Shown here piece by piece: positions 15,176-23,343 of a DNA stretch of 64,000 bases. Numbering within the stretch: position 1 is the first letter of the stretch; every line of letters begins with the position of its first letter. Origin of the DNA: Flaviramulus basaltis (GTDB lineage Bacteria > Bacteroidota > Bacteroidia > Flavobacteriales > Flavobacteriaceae); NCBI RefSeq assembly GCF_900114265.1, contig NZ_FPKV01000002.1:806001-870000 (forward strand), in the 5' to 3' direction. Both the position numbers and the translations under genes were made by a program. Under the pieces are notes generated by a model. It ran no database searches and was not told the DNA's origin. It was given only the letters and a program-made list of their open reading frames with translations.

Positions 15176-18028
15176 TTATTTACTCAAATACATTTTTCGT
15201 CTTGAATATAAATCGTAGAATTCATCATCTTTTAAACCATCAATAAACAAAATGCTCTCACCAGTACTTTTCATTTCTGGCCCTAGTTTTTTATTTACGT
15301 TATGAAATTTATTAAAAGAGAAAACAGGTTGCTTAATGGCGTAACCGTTTAATTGTGGATTAAAATTAAAGTCTTTCACTTTCTTTTCTCCCAACATTAC
15401 CTTAGTAGCATAATTCACATAAGGTTCCCCGTATGCTTTTGCAATAAATGGAACCGTTCTAGAAGCTCTTGGATTGGCTTCAATAATGTAAACGATATCA
15501 TCTTTAATAGCAAATTGAATATTTATTAATCCAACGGTTTTTAATGCTAAAGCTATCGTTTGTGTATGATCTTTAATTTGCTGCATTACCAAATCCCCTA
15601 GATTGAAAGGTGGTAGCACCGAATTGCTATCCCCAGAATGTATTCCACAAGGTTCAATATGTTCCATAATACCTATAATGTAAACATCTTCACCATCACA
15701 AATAGCATCAGCTTCGGCCTCAATGGCACCATCTAAATAATGATCTAAAAGCAATTTATTTCCTGGCATTCTGCTCAATAAATCAACAACATGCATTTCT
15801 AGTTCTTCTTTATTAATCACAATTTTCATGCCTTGTCCACCAAGCACATAAGAAGGACGTACTAGAATAGGAAAATCTAAAACATCAGCAATTGCAGAAG
15901 CTTCATCTGCAGTTGTTGCGATATCAAACTCTGGATAAGGAATATTATTCTCTTTTAAAAGGTTTGAAAACAAGCCTCTATCTTCAGCTAAGTCTAATGC
16001 TTCGTAACTAGTTCCTAATATTTTAATACCATATTTAGTTAACTTTTCTGCAAGTTTTAAAGCCGTTTGTCCACCAAGTTGCACGATAACACCTTCTGGT
16101 TTTTCGTGTTTAATGATATCGTAAATATGTTCCCAGAAAACAGGTTCAAAATATAACTTATCAGCAGTATCAAAATCGGTAGAAACTGTTTCAGGATTAC
16201 AGTTAATCATAATGGTTTCATAATCACATTCAGCCGCAGCTAAAACACCATGAACACAACAGTAATCAAACTCAATTCCTTGGCCAATTCTATTTGGTCC
16301 AGATCCTAAAACAATAACTTTTTTTCTATTGGTTACAACACTTTCATTATCTGCATATCGTTTACCATCTGCAGTTTCCATATCGCTCTCAAAAGTTGAA
16401 TAATAATATGGTGTTTTTGCTTGAAACTCTGCAGCACAAGTATCAACTAGTTTATAAACTCTATTTACACCTAACTCTTCTCTTTTGTTATAAACTTGAC
16501 TTTCTAAACAACCCAACATATGCGCTATTTGTCTGTCACCATATCCTTTTTGTTTAGCTTCTAACAATAAGTCTTTTTGAATGGTATCTATTTTAAAAGT
16601 AGAGATTTCATTTCTAAGGAAATGTAATTCTTCATATTGCTTTAAAAACCACATGTCTATTTTAGTGATTTCATGAATTCTACTCAATGGAATTCCCATG
16701 GCAATGGCGTCGTAAATTATAAAAACACGATCCCAAGAAGCATATGTTAACTTCTCTATAATTTGTTCGTAGTTCTTATTTTCTTTACCATCAGCTCCTA
16801 ATCCATTACGCTTAATTTCTAATGACTGCGTCGCTTTATGCAATGCTTCTTGGAACGAACGGCCAATACCCATTACCTCTCCAACAGATTTCATTTGGAG
16901 ACCTAAAGTTCTATCTGAGCCTTCAAATTTATCAAAATTCCAACGTGGTATTTTTACAATTACATAATCTAAAGTTGGCTCAAATAAAGCCGAAGTAGAT
17001 TTTGTAATTTGATTATTTAATTCATCTAAATGATAACCCAATGCTAATTTAGCAGCTATTTTAGCAATAGGATATCCTGTTGCTTTACTTGCTAATGCAG
17101 AAGAACGCGATACACGTGGGTTAATTTCAATAGCAATAATATCTTCTTTTTCATCTGGAGAAACTGCGAATTGCACATTACAACCACCTGCAAAATCACC
17201 AATACTTCGCATCATATGAATAGCCATATCACGCATTTTTTGATATGTTCTATCACTTAAAGTCATAGCTGGAGCAACTGTAATAGAATCTCCAGTGTGG
17301 ATTCCTATTGGATCCATATTTTCTATCGAGCAGATGATTACTACATTATCGTTTGAATCTCTAAGCAACTCTAACTCATATTCTTTCCAGCCAATTAATG
17401 CTTTATCAATCATAACTTCGTGAATTGGAGAAATCTCTAATCCGCGAGTTAATAACTCATCAAAATCTTCTTCTTTATGAACGAATGAAGCACCTGCTCC
17501 ACCTAAAGTAAATGACGCTCTAATTATTAGAGGAAAACCAAACTCTTGTGCAATTTCTTTACCTTTTAAATATGACGTTGCTGTAGCTTGAGGAGCCATT
17601 GGAATCCCAATTTTCAACATCAATTCTCTAAACTTTTCTCTATCTTCAGTAATGTTTATAGCATCAATATCAACCCCTATAATTTCTACACCAAAATCTT
17701 TCCAAATTCCTTTTTCATCAGCCTCAATACATAAATTTAATGCGGTTTGTCCTCCCATTGTTGGTAAAACAGCATCAATTTGAGGGTGGTCTTTTAAAAT
17801 TTTTATAATCGATTTTGTTGTTAAAGGAAGTAAATAAACATGGTCTGCCATTGAAGGATCAGTCATGATTGTTGCAGGATTAGAATTGATAAGAACAGTT
17901 TCAATTCCATCTTCTCTAAGCGATCTTAATGCTTGAGTTCCTGAGTAATCAAATTCACATGCTTGTCCAATAACAATAGGACCTGAGCCAATAATTAGTA
18001 TCGATTTAAGTTTTGAATTCTTTGGCAT
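15176..18028 (-). CDS. carB: Carbamoyl-phosphate synthase large subunit, short form
   Basis: 950 aa. It makes carbamoyl phosphate from bicarbonate, ammonia from CarA, and two ATP, feeding pyrimidine and arginine synthesis. Both duplicated halves are present: the first begins KSILIIGSGPIVIGQACEFD and the second KVIVLGSGPNRIGQGIEFDY (about residue 570). Each half has its ATP-grasp module (IEINPRVSRSSALASKATGY in the first, IIEANPRASRTVPFIAKAYG in the second). The chain ends soon after the second ATP-grasp with ESILFIDGLKDDEFYDLYSR, so the C-terminal MGS-like allosteric domain (about 120 residues in the 1070-residue enzymes) is missing. This short form is, as far as I recall, normal for Flavobacteriaceae. 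carA is not in the window. Confidence 0.96.
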   Translation of the reverse strand: MPKNSKLKSILIIGSGPIVIGQACEFDYSGTQALRSLREDGIETVLINSNPATIMTDPSMADHVYLLPLTTKSIIKILKDHPQIDAVLPTMGGQTALNLCIEADEKGIWKDFGVEIIGVDIDAINITEDREKFRELMLKIGIPMAPQATATSYLKGKEIAQEFGFPLIIRASFTLGGAGASFVHKEEDFDELLTRGLEISPIHEVMIDKALIGWKEYELELLRDSNDNVVIICSIENMDPIGIHTGDSITVAPAMTLSDRTYQKMRDMAIHMMRSIGDFAGGCNVQFAVSPDEKEDIIAIEINPRVSRSSALASKATGYPIAKIAAKLALGYHLDELNNQITKSTSALFEPTLDYVIVKIPRWNFDKFEGSDRTLGLQMKSVGEVMGIGRSFQEALHKATQSLEIKRNGLGADGKENKNYEQIIEKLTYASWDRVFIIYDAIAMGIPLSRIHEITKIDMWFLKQYEELHFLRNEISTFKIDTIQKDLLLEAKQKGYGDRQIAHMLGCLESQVYNKREELGVNRVYKLVDTCAAEFQAKTPYYYSTFESDMETADGKRYADNESVVTNRKKVIVLGSGPNRIGQGIEFDYCCVHGVLAAAECDYETIMINCNPETVSTDFDTADKLYFEPVFWEHIYDIIKHEKPEGVIVQLGGQTALKLAEKLTKYGIKILGTSYEALDLAEDRGLFSNLLKENNIPYPEFDIATTADEASAIADVLDFPILVRPSYVLGGQGMKIVINKEELEMHVVDLLSRMPGNKLLLDHYLDGAIEAEADAICDGEDVYIIGIMEHIEPCGIHSGDSNSVLPPFNLGDLVMQQIKDHTQTIALALKTVGLINIQFAIKDDIVYIIEANPRASRTVPFIAKAYGEPYVNYATKVMLGEKKVKDFNFNPQLNGYAIKQPVFSFNKFHNVNKKLGPEMKSTGESILFIDGLKDDEFYDLYSRRKMYLSK

Positions 18029-18085
18029 TTTAAATTGTTATATGTTGTATTATAATTTATTACAAAAATAGTAAACAGCAGATAT

Positions 18086-18117
18086 AAAAAAAGGCGTTAC
18101 ACTTAAGTAACACCTTT
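18086..18117 (-). terminator. Terminator after rpmH
   Basis: On the minus strand AAAGGTGTTAC / GTAACGCCTTT pairs with one mismatch around a TTAAGT loop and is followed by a run of seven T. It lies between rpmH and carB, which are both on this strand, so carB probably has its own promoter between them and the rpmH stop. Confidence 0.75.
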
Positions 18118-18140
18118 AAAATATCAACAATTGTTAATCA

Positions 18141-18302
18141 TTATTTCTTATGTCTTGTTTCAGTTGACACAGATAATTTTTTTCTTCCTTTAGCTCTTCT
18201 ACGTGCTAATACCTTTCTACCGTTTGCAGAAGCCATTCTCTCTCTGAAACCGTGTTTGTTTCTTCTTTTTCTTTTAGAAGGCTGAAATGTTCTTTTACTC
18301 AT
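18141..18302 (-). CDS. rpmH: 50S ribosomal protein L34
   Basis: 53 aa. The translation begins [20 protein letters not shown] and continues [20 protein letters not shown], the near-invariant L34 sequence. The C-terminal tail [11 protein letters not shown] is slightly longer than the 44-46 residue E. coli form. It is part of the large ribosomal subunit. The usual partners rnpA and yidC are not next to it; its downstream neighbour is carB. It has its own promoter at 18369 and terminator at 18086. Confidence 0.96.
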   Translation of the reverse strand: MSKRTFQPSKRKRRNKHGFRERMASANGRKVLARRRAKGRKKLSVSTETRHKK

Positions 18303-18368
18303 TATCTTGTATCTTTAAATCTGAAATTGTAATTTTAGTAACTCTTAGGCTTTCTCCAAAACCGAGGG

Positions 18369-18399
18369 CAAATATACAAAGCCTTTATTACTTTGCAAA
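18369..18399 (-). promoter_or_regulatory. Promoter for rpmH (TTTG-N19-TATATTTG)
   Basis: On the minus strand TTTG (18396-18399) is followed after 19 bp by TATATTTG (18369-18376), a full match to the Bacteroidetes sigma-A consensus in sequence and spacing. The leader to the ATG is about 60 bases. I see nothing else in the remaining intergenic DNA up to 18600 besides AT-rich sequence. Confidence 0.75.
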
Positions 18400-18600
18400 T
18401 CATTTTTGAAAAAATATTTTTTAATTTTTTCTTTTAAGACTAATTCCTTGTTACACCCTTATTTATTTGGGCTAATCTTATTTTTTTATCAAATATCTAT
18501 AAGCTTTTTTTGATAAAAATTTAGTTTCTTTGCAGTGTAAAAACAACAAAAGAGTTCGTTTTACATAAAATAACATCTTTTTTATTTCAAATTTAACATC

Positions 18601-19176
18601 ATGTACAATAAAATTATAAAACTTATTATAGCTGCTGGTATCATTGCTTTTGCGGTTTACCAATTTACTGAAGGTTATATTGGTAATGGTATCATGCTTA
18701 TTTTTTTATCTCTAATTTTTGTGTTTCTTTATTTTAAAAATGAATTTATTTTATTGGCTTTTTTACGCTTAAGAAAACAAGATTTTGAAGGTGCTAAAAA
18801 ATGGTTAAACAAAATTAAAAAGCCTGAAACTGCTTTAGTAACTAAACAACAAGGTTATTTTAATTATTTACATGGTATTATGGTGTCTCAAAGCAATATG
18901 AATGATGCCGAAAAATATTTTAAGAAAGCGATTTCTTTAGGCTTATCTATGGACCATGATTTAGCTATGGCTAAACTTAATCTAGCTGGTATTGCATTTT
19001 CAAAACGAAGAAAGCAAGAGGCTCAAAAATTACTTACCGAGGCTACGAAATTAGACAAACAAGGCATGTTGACGGATCAAATTAAGATGATGAAAGACAA
19101 CATGAAGCGTTCACAAATGCCAAATCAACATTATGGTACTGGTGGTTCTGTAAGGGCTCAAAAAAGACGAGGTTAA
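18601..19176 (+). CDS. Membrane-anchored TPR-like protein
   Basis: 191 aa. Two transmembrane helices near the N-terminus (about 5-22 and 27-47) are followed by a helical region with TPR character. One repeat reads GIMVSQSNMNDAEKYFKKAI (about 97-116), with the next including KLNLAGIAFSKRRKQEAQKL. The tail is very basic (VRAQKRRG). It probably acts as an inner-membrane scaffold facing the cytoplasm; partners unknown. Its stop overlaps the stop region of the convergent cardiolipin synthase gene by four bases. Confidence 0.7.
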   Translation: MYNKIIKLIIAAGIIAFAVYQFTEGYIGNGIMLIFLSLIFVFLYFKNEFILLAFLRLRKQDFEGAKKWLNKIKKPETALVTKQQGYFNYLHGIMVSQSNMNDAEKYFKKAISLGLSMDHDLAMAKLNLAGIAFSKRRKQEAQKLLTEATKLDKQGMLTDQIKMMKDNMKRSQMPNQHYGTGGSVRAQKRRG

Positions 19177-20630
19177 ATTAAAGGCGACCAAAGCCTACAA
19201 TAAGACTCCTTTATTTTATCGAATTTTGTGCGGTTTAAGTAAGTTGCAGAATCTACTTGATTACAATCTTTCATGTCTTCTAAAAAATGCTGTTTAAGCA
19301 ATTTACTATTTTCTTTATCGTAAATTAAAGAGTTAATTTCAAAGTTTATATTGAAGCTTCTATAGTCCATATTAGATGTCCCTACTGTTGCAAAAATATC
19401 GTCTACAACCATTGTTTTTGCATGCACAAATCCTTTGCTATACTTATAAACTTTAATGTCAGCTTTTAATAAAGCTTCTAGATAAGAGTTTGAAGCGTGC
19501 TTGACAATCCAAGAATCTGATTTTTCTGGAATAATTAACCTGACATCTACTCCACTTTTGGAGGCTATTTGTAATGCTGTTATCATTTCATCATTTGGCA
19601 CAAAATAAGGAGTAGTTATATAAACATATTCGTTTGCAGTAATAATTGCAGTTAAAGTAACTTCCATAATATTAGCCCAATCTGTATCTGGTCCGCTTGC
19701 TGCAATTTGTATGGCTACTTGATTTTTTTTCTCTTCAATATGAGGGAAATATGATTTATATATAGTTGGTTTCTCTTCAGAAACAAAATTCCAAGTAGAT
19801 AAAAAATGAATCTGTAACGACTTAACGGCATCACCTATTATTCTTAAATGTGTGTCTCTCCAATATTTGTGTGTTCTGTTTTCATTGAGGTATTCATCAC
19901 CTATATTTATTCCTCCTACATAACCTATTTCACCATCAATAACTGCTATTTTTCTATGGTTTCTATAGTTCATCTTACCAGTAAACTTAGAAAAAAGAAC
20001 TGGCATAAATGGAAAATGAAGAACATTAGAGTTTGTTAATTTAGATTTCATTTTGTTAGAAATACTACTTCCAACATCATCGTAAATAAGTCTAACCTCT
20101 ATACCTTCTTTTGCTTTTTCACATAATAAATCAAGAATTCTTGTACCTATAGTATCATCTTTTACAATATAATATTCAAGATGAACATGATGTTTTGCAG
20201 ACTTAATATCCTCTATTAAGTTTTCAAACTTAACATCTCCATTTTTAAATATATCTATGTTGTTATTTAAAGTTAAAGGTTCGTTTTCGTTACTGTAAAT
20301 CAACTTAACTAGCTTTACTTTTTCATCTAAATAACGATCTACTTTTTCAAGTTCTTTTTTACTAAACTCTAATTCTTCGTTAATAGATTTAACAACATTT
20401 TTATTTAGGATATATTTTCTACTGAAGATTTTTGTTTTACGATACTCTTGACCAAACAAATAGTAAACCACAAGACCTAAAAAAGGAAAAAACACTAAAA
20501 CTATAATATAGGATAGTGTTTTTGTTGGGTTTATATTTTTAAGAACAACTGTTATTACAGCTGATGCTGCAACTAAGTAGTTAAGAATAATAAGTGTGTT
20601 CCAATAATTTTCCTTTATAAATTCAAGCAT
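19173..20630 (-). CDS. cls: Cardiolipin synthase (phospholipase D type)
   Basis: 485 aa, the usual length of bacterial Cls. Two N-terminal membrane helices (about 9-30 and 39-60) precede two PLD domains. Each has a complete HxKxxxxD motif: HRKIAVID (about residue 222) and HAKTMVVD (about 402). The enzyme condenses two phosphatidylglycerols to cardiolipin at the inner membrane. It is 8 bp downstream of the lytic transglycosylase gene on the same strand, so they may be co-transcribed. Confidence 0.93.
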   Translation of the reverse strand: MLEFIKENYWNTLIILNYLVAASAVITVVLKNINPTKTLSYIIVLVFFPFLGLVVYYLFGQEYRKTKIFSRKYILNKNVVKSINEELEFSKKELEKVDRYLDEKVKLVKLIYSNENEPLTLNNNIDIFKNGDVKFENLIEDIKSAKHHVHLEYYIVKDDTIGTRILDLLCEKAKEGIEVRLIYDDVGSSISNKMKSKLTNSNVLHFPFMPVLFSKFTGKMNYRNHRKIAVIDGEIGYVGGINIGDEYLNENRTHKYWRDTHLRIIGDAVKSLQIHFLSTWNFVSEEKPTIYKSYFPHIEEKKNQVAIQIAASGPDTDWANIMEVTLTAIITANEYVYITTPYFVPNDEMITALQIASKSGVDVRLIIPEKSDSWIVKHASNSYLEALLKADIKVYKYSKGFVHAKTMVVDDIFATVGTSNMDYRSFNINFEINSLIYDKENSKLLKQHFLEDMKDCNQVDSATYLNRTKFDKIKESYCRLWSPLI

Positions 20631-20638
20631 ATCAATAT

Positions 20639-21559
20639 TTATTGATAGTAGCCTTCTTTAGGAATTTCTATATGGTATAACTTTCTTGATCTATTGTTTA
20701 AATATGGCTCTCTCAACCAAGGATTATGAAGTTTTAAAATTTTATAATTAATCCTAAAATTTTGTGCAAATTTAGAAAAATCTGTTACTGCTGTATCAAC
20801 CTCTACCGTATATGTTGGTACATTTTTATACAAATCTTTTTCTCTAAAATTAAAACCGTATTTGGCTGGGTGTGATAAAATTTCTTTTAAGGCAACAATT
20901 CTAAATAAGTAACGCCCTGTTTCTTCTCCCAATAATAAATCATAATAACCTGTTACTTCTTGCTCTTTTAAACGTTTAGAAACGCCTGCATTACCAGCAT
21001 TATAAGCCGCTGCAGCTAACGTCCAAGAACCTAATTCTTCCTTAGATTTTAATAAATATTTACAAGCAACTTCAGTAGCTTTTTCTAAATGATAACGCTC
21101 ATCAACATTATCGTTTACTTCTAAACCGTTCTCTCTACCTGTTGCGGGCATAATTTGCCAAACACCTCGTGCACCAGCAGGAGATACTGCATTTGTTAAA
21201 CCACTTTCAATTACTGCTAAATATTTGAAATCATCTGGAATACCATTTTTGGCTAAAATAGGTTCTATAATTGGAAAATATTTTTCAGATCGTTTAAACA
21301 TTAACAACCCATTAGATTGCCAATAAGTGTTAACCAACAATTCTCTATCCATACGCTCTAAAATGTCTGGGTTTTTAAGAGGCATGGATTCTCCAGCAAA
21401 ATCTAAATTTTCTGGCACTTGTAGCGCATAAACATTATAATCGTTTATAAGTTTTTTTTCAAAATTTTCATCTGTTGGGGCATCTTGTAGCGCATAAATA
21501 AATAAGGCACATAAACTTAATAATCCCACAAACGCTAAGGCTTTCTGTACTATCTCCAT
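20639..21559 (-). CDS. Lytic murein transglycosylase, SLT family
   Basis: 306 aa. An N-terminal hydrophobic signal or anchor (about 6-24) is followed by the SLT domain. The catalytic Glu is in LAVIESGLTNAVSPAGARGV (about 116-135), followed by WQIMPATGRENGL and AAAAYNAGNAGVSKRL, which are all family hallmarks. It cleaves peptidoglycan glycan strands with 1,6-anhydro formation. It resembles the MltD-like proteins of Bacteroidetes but has no recognisable LysM repeats; the tail (YTVEVDTAVTDFSKFAQNF) contains a degenerate segment with LysM-like spacing. It is upstream of cls in the same direction. Confidence 0.9.
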   Translation of the reverse strand: MEIVQKALAFVGLLSLCALFIYALQDAPTDENFEKKLINDYNVYALQVPENLDFAGESMPLKNPDILERMDRELLVNTYWQSNGLLMFKRSEKYFPIIEPILAKNGIPDDFKYLAVIESGLTNAVSPAGARGVWQIMPATGRENGLEVNDNVDERYHLEKATEVACKYLLKSKEELGSWTLAAAAYNAGNAGVSKRLKEQEVTGYYDLLLGEETGRYLFRIVALKEILSHPAKYGFNFREKDLYKNVPTYTVEVDTAVTDFSKFAQNFRINYKILKLHNPWLREPYLNNRSRKLYHIEIPKEGYYQ

Positions 21560-21610
21560 CTTTAAAAAGTTTTGCTTAAAATTATAAAAAATAATTGGAA
21601 TTACTGTGTT

Positions 21611-22276
21611 TTAGTCGTTTAAAATAATATTGGGTAAATGTTCGTTAAACCACTTGTATTTATTAATAATCATGATATGTGAACCGTTTTTTACAGTAAT
21701 ACAATTTGTAATATTTTTAATTGGAAAAACAGCATCATTATCTCCATGAATGTGAATAATATTTGGATTATGATTTTCATCACTCCAACTCACCATATTT
21801 TTTATAGACCAATTTAAATACCTTGTATCGTTTACAGATAGATATTTTTTATATAGCTCTAAACGTTTTGTCACATTACTACCAAAAGCATATTTAGCAA
21901 GTAATTCAATATTACTTGCTAATTGAGTTGGCACGAGTTTATAGGCTTTAGTCGCTTTTGCTATTAACATTCGTTTTGGAAGCTCGTGCATTGTTTTTAC
22001 ACTAGATACAATAATGAGTTTTCTAACAGAAATATGCTTACTTATTTCTTGTACAATAACGCCTCCAAAGGATACTCCTAGCAAAACAATGTTATCATGT
22101 TTTATATGCTTAGAAACTCTTAAAGCATAATCACTAATAGACTCATTATCATTAGGAATTATCCATTCTAATAAATGAATTTCAAATTGATTTTCTGGCA
22201 ATTTTATATATTCAAATATTTTTGAGCTTGCTGCCATCCCTGGCATTAAATATACGTGTATTATCTCCTTATTCAT
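21611..22276 (-). CDS. Alpha/beta hydrolase
   Basis: 221 aa, no signal peptide. The nucleophile elbow GVSFGG (about residues 67-72) fits GxSxGG. An early VYLMPGMAASSKIFE gives the oxyanion loop. A late Asp (HGDNDAVFP, about residue 181) and His (KNGSHIMI, about 201) complete a plausible triad. The fold and size match small serine hydrolases and esterases. The substrate is unknown. It is about 50 bp upstream of the transglycosylase gene on the same strand. Confidence 0.78.
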   Translation of the reverse strand: MNKEIIHVYLMPGMAASSKIFEYIKLPENQFEIHLLEWIIPNDNESISDYALRVSKHIKHDNIVLLGVSFGGVIVQEISKHISVRKLIIVSSVKTMHELPKRMLIAKATKAYKLVPTQLASNIELLAKYAFGSNVTKRLELYKKYLSVNDTRYLNWSIKNMVSWSDENHNPNIIHIHGDNDAVFPIKNITNCITVKNGSHIMIINKYKWFNEHLPNIILND

Positions 22277-22386
22277 TATTTGCTAAAATTAAGCCAATCA
22301 AATTTAAAATTAAATAAACTAAATGCTAATAGTTTATTTTAGAAGATATTAACTTATAAACCAACTATTACTAACGTTTTTTTTTG

Positions 22387-22394
22387 TACTTTTG
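22387..22394 (+). promoter_or_regulatory. -7 box (TACTTTTG) for the GNAT-like gene
   Basis: A perfect TAnnTTTG lies 66 bp before the ATG at 22461, so the transcript would have a leader of about 60 bases that contains the inverted repeat at 22410. Confidence 0.6.
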
Positions 22395-22409
22395 CACCGC
22401 AAACTTATA

Positions 22410-22431
22410 TAAAATAGTCTACACTATTTTA
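22410..22431 (+). repeat. Perfect 9-bp inverted repeat in a 5' leader
   Basis: TAAAATAGT, four-base loop CTAC, ACTATTTTA. It lies between the -7 box and the start codon, so it can form a leader hairpin or be a regulator site. There is no T run after it. Confidence 0.6.
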
Positions 22432-22460
22432 CATTCCGCATAATTTAAAAAATTTACACC

Positions 22461-22757
22461 ATGGTTGATGCAGCTGAACTTATTGACAACGATTTTTTAC
22501 GACAATTTGAAATAAAAATTGATGACCATTTAGCAAAAATTGAATACTCATTGCAAGAACGAAAGATTTTTCTAACAAAACTTATAATCCCTGAAGAAAT
22601 TAAAGACGAAAATTTTAAAAAGGATTTTTTAGCCCTTGTTTTTGAACAAATTGAAGAACGCAACTTAAGCGTTGTACCTACTAGTCCAGAAATAGCTAAA
22701 TTTGTGAGGAGCAACAGAAAGTACAAACGTATGTTACCTGTAGGTCTAAGAATATAA
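22461..22757 (+). CDS. Small GNAT-like protein (Acetyltransf_CG type)
   Basis: 98 aa. The pattern LAKIEYSLQERKIFLTKLII, then EERNLSVVPTSPEIAKFVRS and NRKYKRMLPVG resembles the short, incomplete GNAT domain of the YjdJ-like family. In that family the C-terminal block carries a pocket-forming segment before FVRxN. Normal GNAT enzymes are about 150 residues, so this would be the minimal form. An acetyltransferase activity is not proven by sequence. It has its own promoter and terminator, so it is monocistronic. Confidence 0.6.
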   Translation: MVDAAELIDNDFLRQFEIKIDDHLAKIEYSLQERKIFLTKLIIPEEIKDENFKKDFLALVFEQIEERNLSVVPTSPEIAKFVRSNRKYKRMLPVGLRI

Positions 22758-22777
22758 TTTTCAATTATAACAATAAA

Positions 22778-22814
22778 CAAAAAAACCGAAGCTTTTTAAG
22801 CTTCGGTTTTTTTG
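22778..22814. terminator. Terminator after the GNAT-like gene
   Basis: A 17-bp perfect stem (arms 22778-22794 and 22798-22814, core ACCGAAGCTT / AAGCTTCGGT) with flanking A and T runs. It can also stop the convergent frameshifted gene. Confidence 0.88.
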
Positions 22815-22842
22815 TTTATTAAATGTTTTTAATTATTATTTG

Positions 22843-23227
22843 CTAGTAATATTGTGAATAATTATCTGATATTTTATCTAAAAAGAAATCTTTTGAGGTA
22901 CTTAAAACAAGTTGGTTATCAGAATTTATTTTATAAGTTTCCTCTAAATTATTCTCTAATACAATTACTTTATTGTCTTTATATTTCCAATCAAAAGAAT
23001 GTGCACTTGAATTCTCTTCTTCAGATGTAATATTTTTATAAATTTTTAAACCTGTATGATTTAAACCAAAAACTAGTGTATATGTATCTGTTAAATTTGA
23101 ACTAGAAACGGTTCTCTCCCAAACGCCAAGTAATTTATTATTTTGGTCAATATTATCTTTAGAACAAGATATAAAGAAAGATAGATATAAAAACTAAAGT
23201 TGTAAATAATTGAAGGTGTCTTTTCAT
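22843..23227 (-). pseudogene. Small lipoprotein gene broken by a one-base frameshift
   Basis: The start codon at 23225-23227 opens MKRHLQLFTTLVF, but that frame stops after 22 codons. A second frame gives ...FISCSKDNIDQNNKLLGVWE and runs to a TAG at 22843, ending DKISDNYSQYY. Removing one T from the TTTTT run near 23190 joins the two into a textbook lipoprotein signal with a lipobox Cys (LYLSFFISC) and a body of about 107 residues. The total length of 385 bases is 3n+1, consistent with a single inserted base. The body resembles small Bacteroidetes lipocalin-like lipoproteins (LLGVWERT), but I cannot name it. A sequencing error or a real recent mutation are both possible. Confidence 0.7.
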
Positions 23228-23343
23228 ATACAATATAAAGCTACTTTAATATAAAATAAATACTTTCAATAAACCTAGAACAGTATTTAAACTAAATCAA
23301 AAAAAGTCGTTTAAAATCAAGAAATTTAGGCATAAAGTTTTTT

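Noticed and set aside
18478-18663. 61-aa minus-strand frame overlapping the TPR-like gene start
   Set aside because: It opposes the start of the better-supported 18601 gene and has a low-complexity composition with no homology I recognise.
22454-22780. 108-aa minus-strand frame covering the GNAT-like gene
   Set aside because: Antisense shadow; the plus-strand protein has the conserved pattern, a promoter and a terminator.
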